This document shows, one piece after another, positions 33,157 to 34,320 of a stretch of DNA of 34,320 nt. The position numbers and the translations under genes were made by a program. The stretch covers positions 1-34,320 of the forward strand of contig JAITFU010000068.1 of the NCBI GenBank assembly GCA_031281125.1, in the 5' to 3' direction. The number at the start of each line of letters is the position of its first letter. The stretch's first letter is position 1. The notes beneath the pieces are model-generated. The model was given only the letters and a program-made list of their open reading frames with translations. It was not told the DNA's origin and did not search any database. The stretch is from Prevotellaceae bacterium (GTDB lineage: Bacteria; Bacteroidota; Bacteroidia; Bacteroidales; UBA932).

Positions 33157-34320
33157 TTATTCGCCTATTTTTTCCCTTTTCCAAACAAAAACAACGTACC
33201 CTAAAATGAGTAGGGTGTGCAGGGATAGTTTTATCCAAAGCGACACAACAGGAAGGAGAAGTGTCCCGCCCCAAATTGCCAATCCAACAACAATATAGCT
33301 TGTTACGCGCCCCCACTGGTACGGTACGCGGTAAAACTTTTGTCCAAGCAGCACGTTCATTCCCAAAATCATGGCATAACTTGCCAAGTGCGCCCAGGCG
33401 GCTGCCATATAACCAAAACGCGGCATAAACAAGATGTTGATAATCAGCGTTACTATCAAACCGGCGCACGTAATGTAAAGGGCATAAGAGGTCTTTTCGG
33501 TGATTTTGTACCAGATGGACAAGTTAAAACTCAACCCCAGCAACACAGCCCCAAAGAGCATGATAGGCACTACGCTAAGCCCTGCCCTAAACGACGGCCC
33601 AATGATCAGCCCAATCACGTCAATGTAGAGCATCACCCCCAAAAAGATCAACATACAAAAAGCGGTGAAGTAGTTTAACACTCTGGCATATAACTGAGTG
33701 CCCTGCTTCTCTTTTGCCTGCGCAAAGAAAAATGGTTCGGCGGCAAAGCGAAACATCTGGATAAAGAGGTTCATCAGCACCGTGATCTTTACTCCCGCCT
33801 GAAAAATCCCCAACTCCGATTGCCACACCTTGCCTGCGGGGGTAAAAAATCGGAATAAAATTCGGTCGCTAAAGTCGTTAAGGATACCCGGAAGGCCTGC
33901 CAACATCAAGGGAAAGGAGTAGAGCATCATCTTTTTCCAAAGTGAGGCATTAAACCCGATCACCCCCTTTTTGCACAGTTGCGGAACAAACAAAAGCAAA
34001 GAGATAAAGCAGCTTAAAAAGATGGCAAAGAGCACATAGCTAAAATCGGGGACGGGAGAGACAAAGCGCAACAATAATGATTGGGGATGATGTTGGAGGT
34101 ACGAAGGCAGCGCTAAGAATAACAGTAGGTTAAATCCTAGTTCGCATGAAATTTTCACCACCTTAAAGAGGGCAAATTGCAACGCCTTATGCGCATAACG
34201 AAGCCGTGCAAAGAGGATCGAGGTAAAGTTATCAATGGCCAAAATAGCGCACAAATAGACTATACACTTACCATACCCCTGATAGCCCAACAGCAAGGCA
34301 AATGAGTTACCAAAAAGTAG
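33157..34320 (-). CDS. Oligosaccharide flippase / polysaccharide biosynthesis (MATE-MVF-type) membrane protein, truncated by right window edge
   Basis: Multi-TM protein; frame stays open through 34320, so ORF-track start at 34296 (TTG) is not the true start. Confidence 0.88.
   Translation of the reverse strand, partial: LLFGNSFALLLGYQGYGKCIVYLCAILAIDNFTSILFARLRYAHKALQFALFKVVKISCELGFNLLLFLALPSYLQHHPQSLLLRFVSPVPDFSYVLFAIFLSCFISLLLFVPQLCKKGVIGFNASLWKKMMLYSFPLMLAGLPGILNDFSDRILFRFFTPAGKVWQSELGIFQAGVKITVLMNLFIQMFRFAAEPFFFAQAKEKQGTQLYARVLNYFTAFCMLIFLGVMLYIDVIGLIIGPSFRAGLSVVPIMLFGAVLLGLSFNLSIWYKITEKTSYALYITCAGLIVTLIINILFMPRFGYMAAAWAHLASYAMILGMNVLLGQKFYRVPYQWGRVTSYIVVGLAIWGGTLLLPVVSLWIKLSLHTLLILGYVVFVWKREKIGE

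Noticed and set aside
34296-34296. Start of flippase at 34296 as listed
   Set aside because: Codon is TTG and the frame remains open to the window edge, so the gene is truncated.
1-34320. tRNA, rRNA, IS elements or transposases
   Set aside because: No cloverleaf, rRNA-like stretch or transposase ORF recognised by reading.

Overview
This 34.3 kb window looks like Bacteroidetes, probably Bacteroidales. The signs are many TAnnTTTG (-7 type) promoter elements, a BIG2/FISUMP-like lipoprotein, a POT transporter, a DUF4831-like protein and an OstA/SurA cluster; no lineage was verified. Most of it is housekeeping: metF (truncated at the left edge), metH, muropeptide-recycling genes (NlpC/P60 and dipeptide epimerase), M28 peptidase, a radical SAM protein, guaB, SurA-like chaperones, an OstA-like protein, an amidohydrolase, glyA, rplI-rpsR-rpsF, pepD, an LpxL-like acyltransferase, a POT transporter, a GT2, murF, dut and a flippase truncated at the right edge. 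Accessory material sits inside this backbone. (1) A MntA/HepT nucleotidyltransferase-HEPN toxin-antitoxin pair lies between metH and metF. (2) An AT-rich HincII-like type II restriction-modification pair lies between M28 and NlpC/P60. (3) A ~490-aa Fic protein has an AbiEi-like winged-helix N-terminus, a class II inhibitory motif and an HPFTDGNGRVSR Fic core. Its start region carries three identical, same-orientation GGAAAAAATTCC boxes (41 and 31 bp apart, roughly helically phased), suggesting an autoregulated single-polypeptide toxin. (4) A lipoprotein gene is flanked by an almost perfect direct repeat derived from the 3' end of the neighbouring amidohydrolase, which resembles a cassette-type insertion or duplication scar. 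The Fic locus with its operator-like array is the best candidate for something undescribed. All assignments are by eye and from memory of family motifs; no searches were run.
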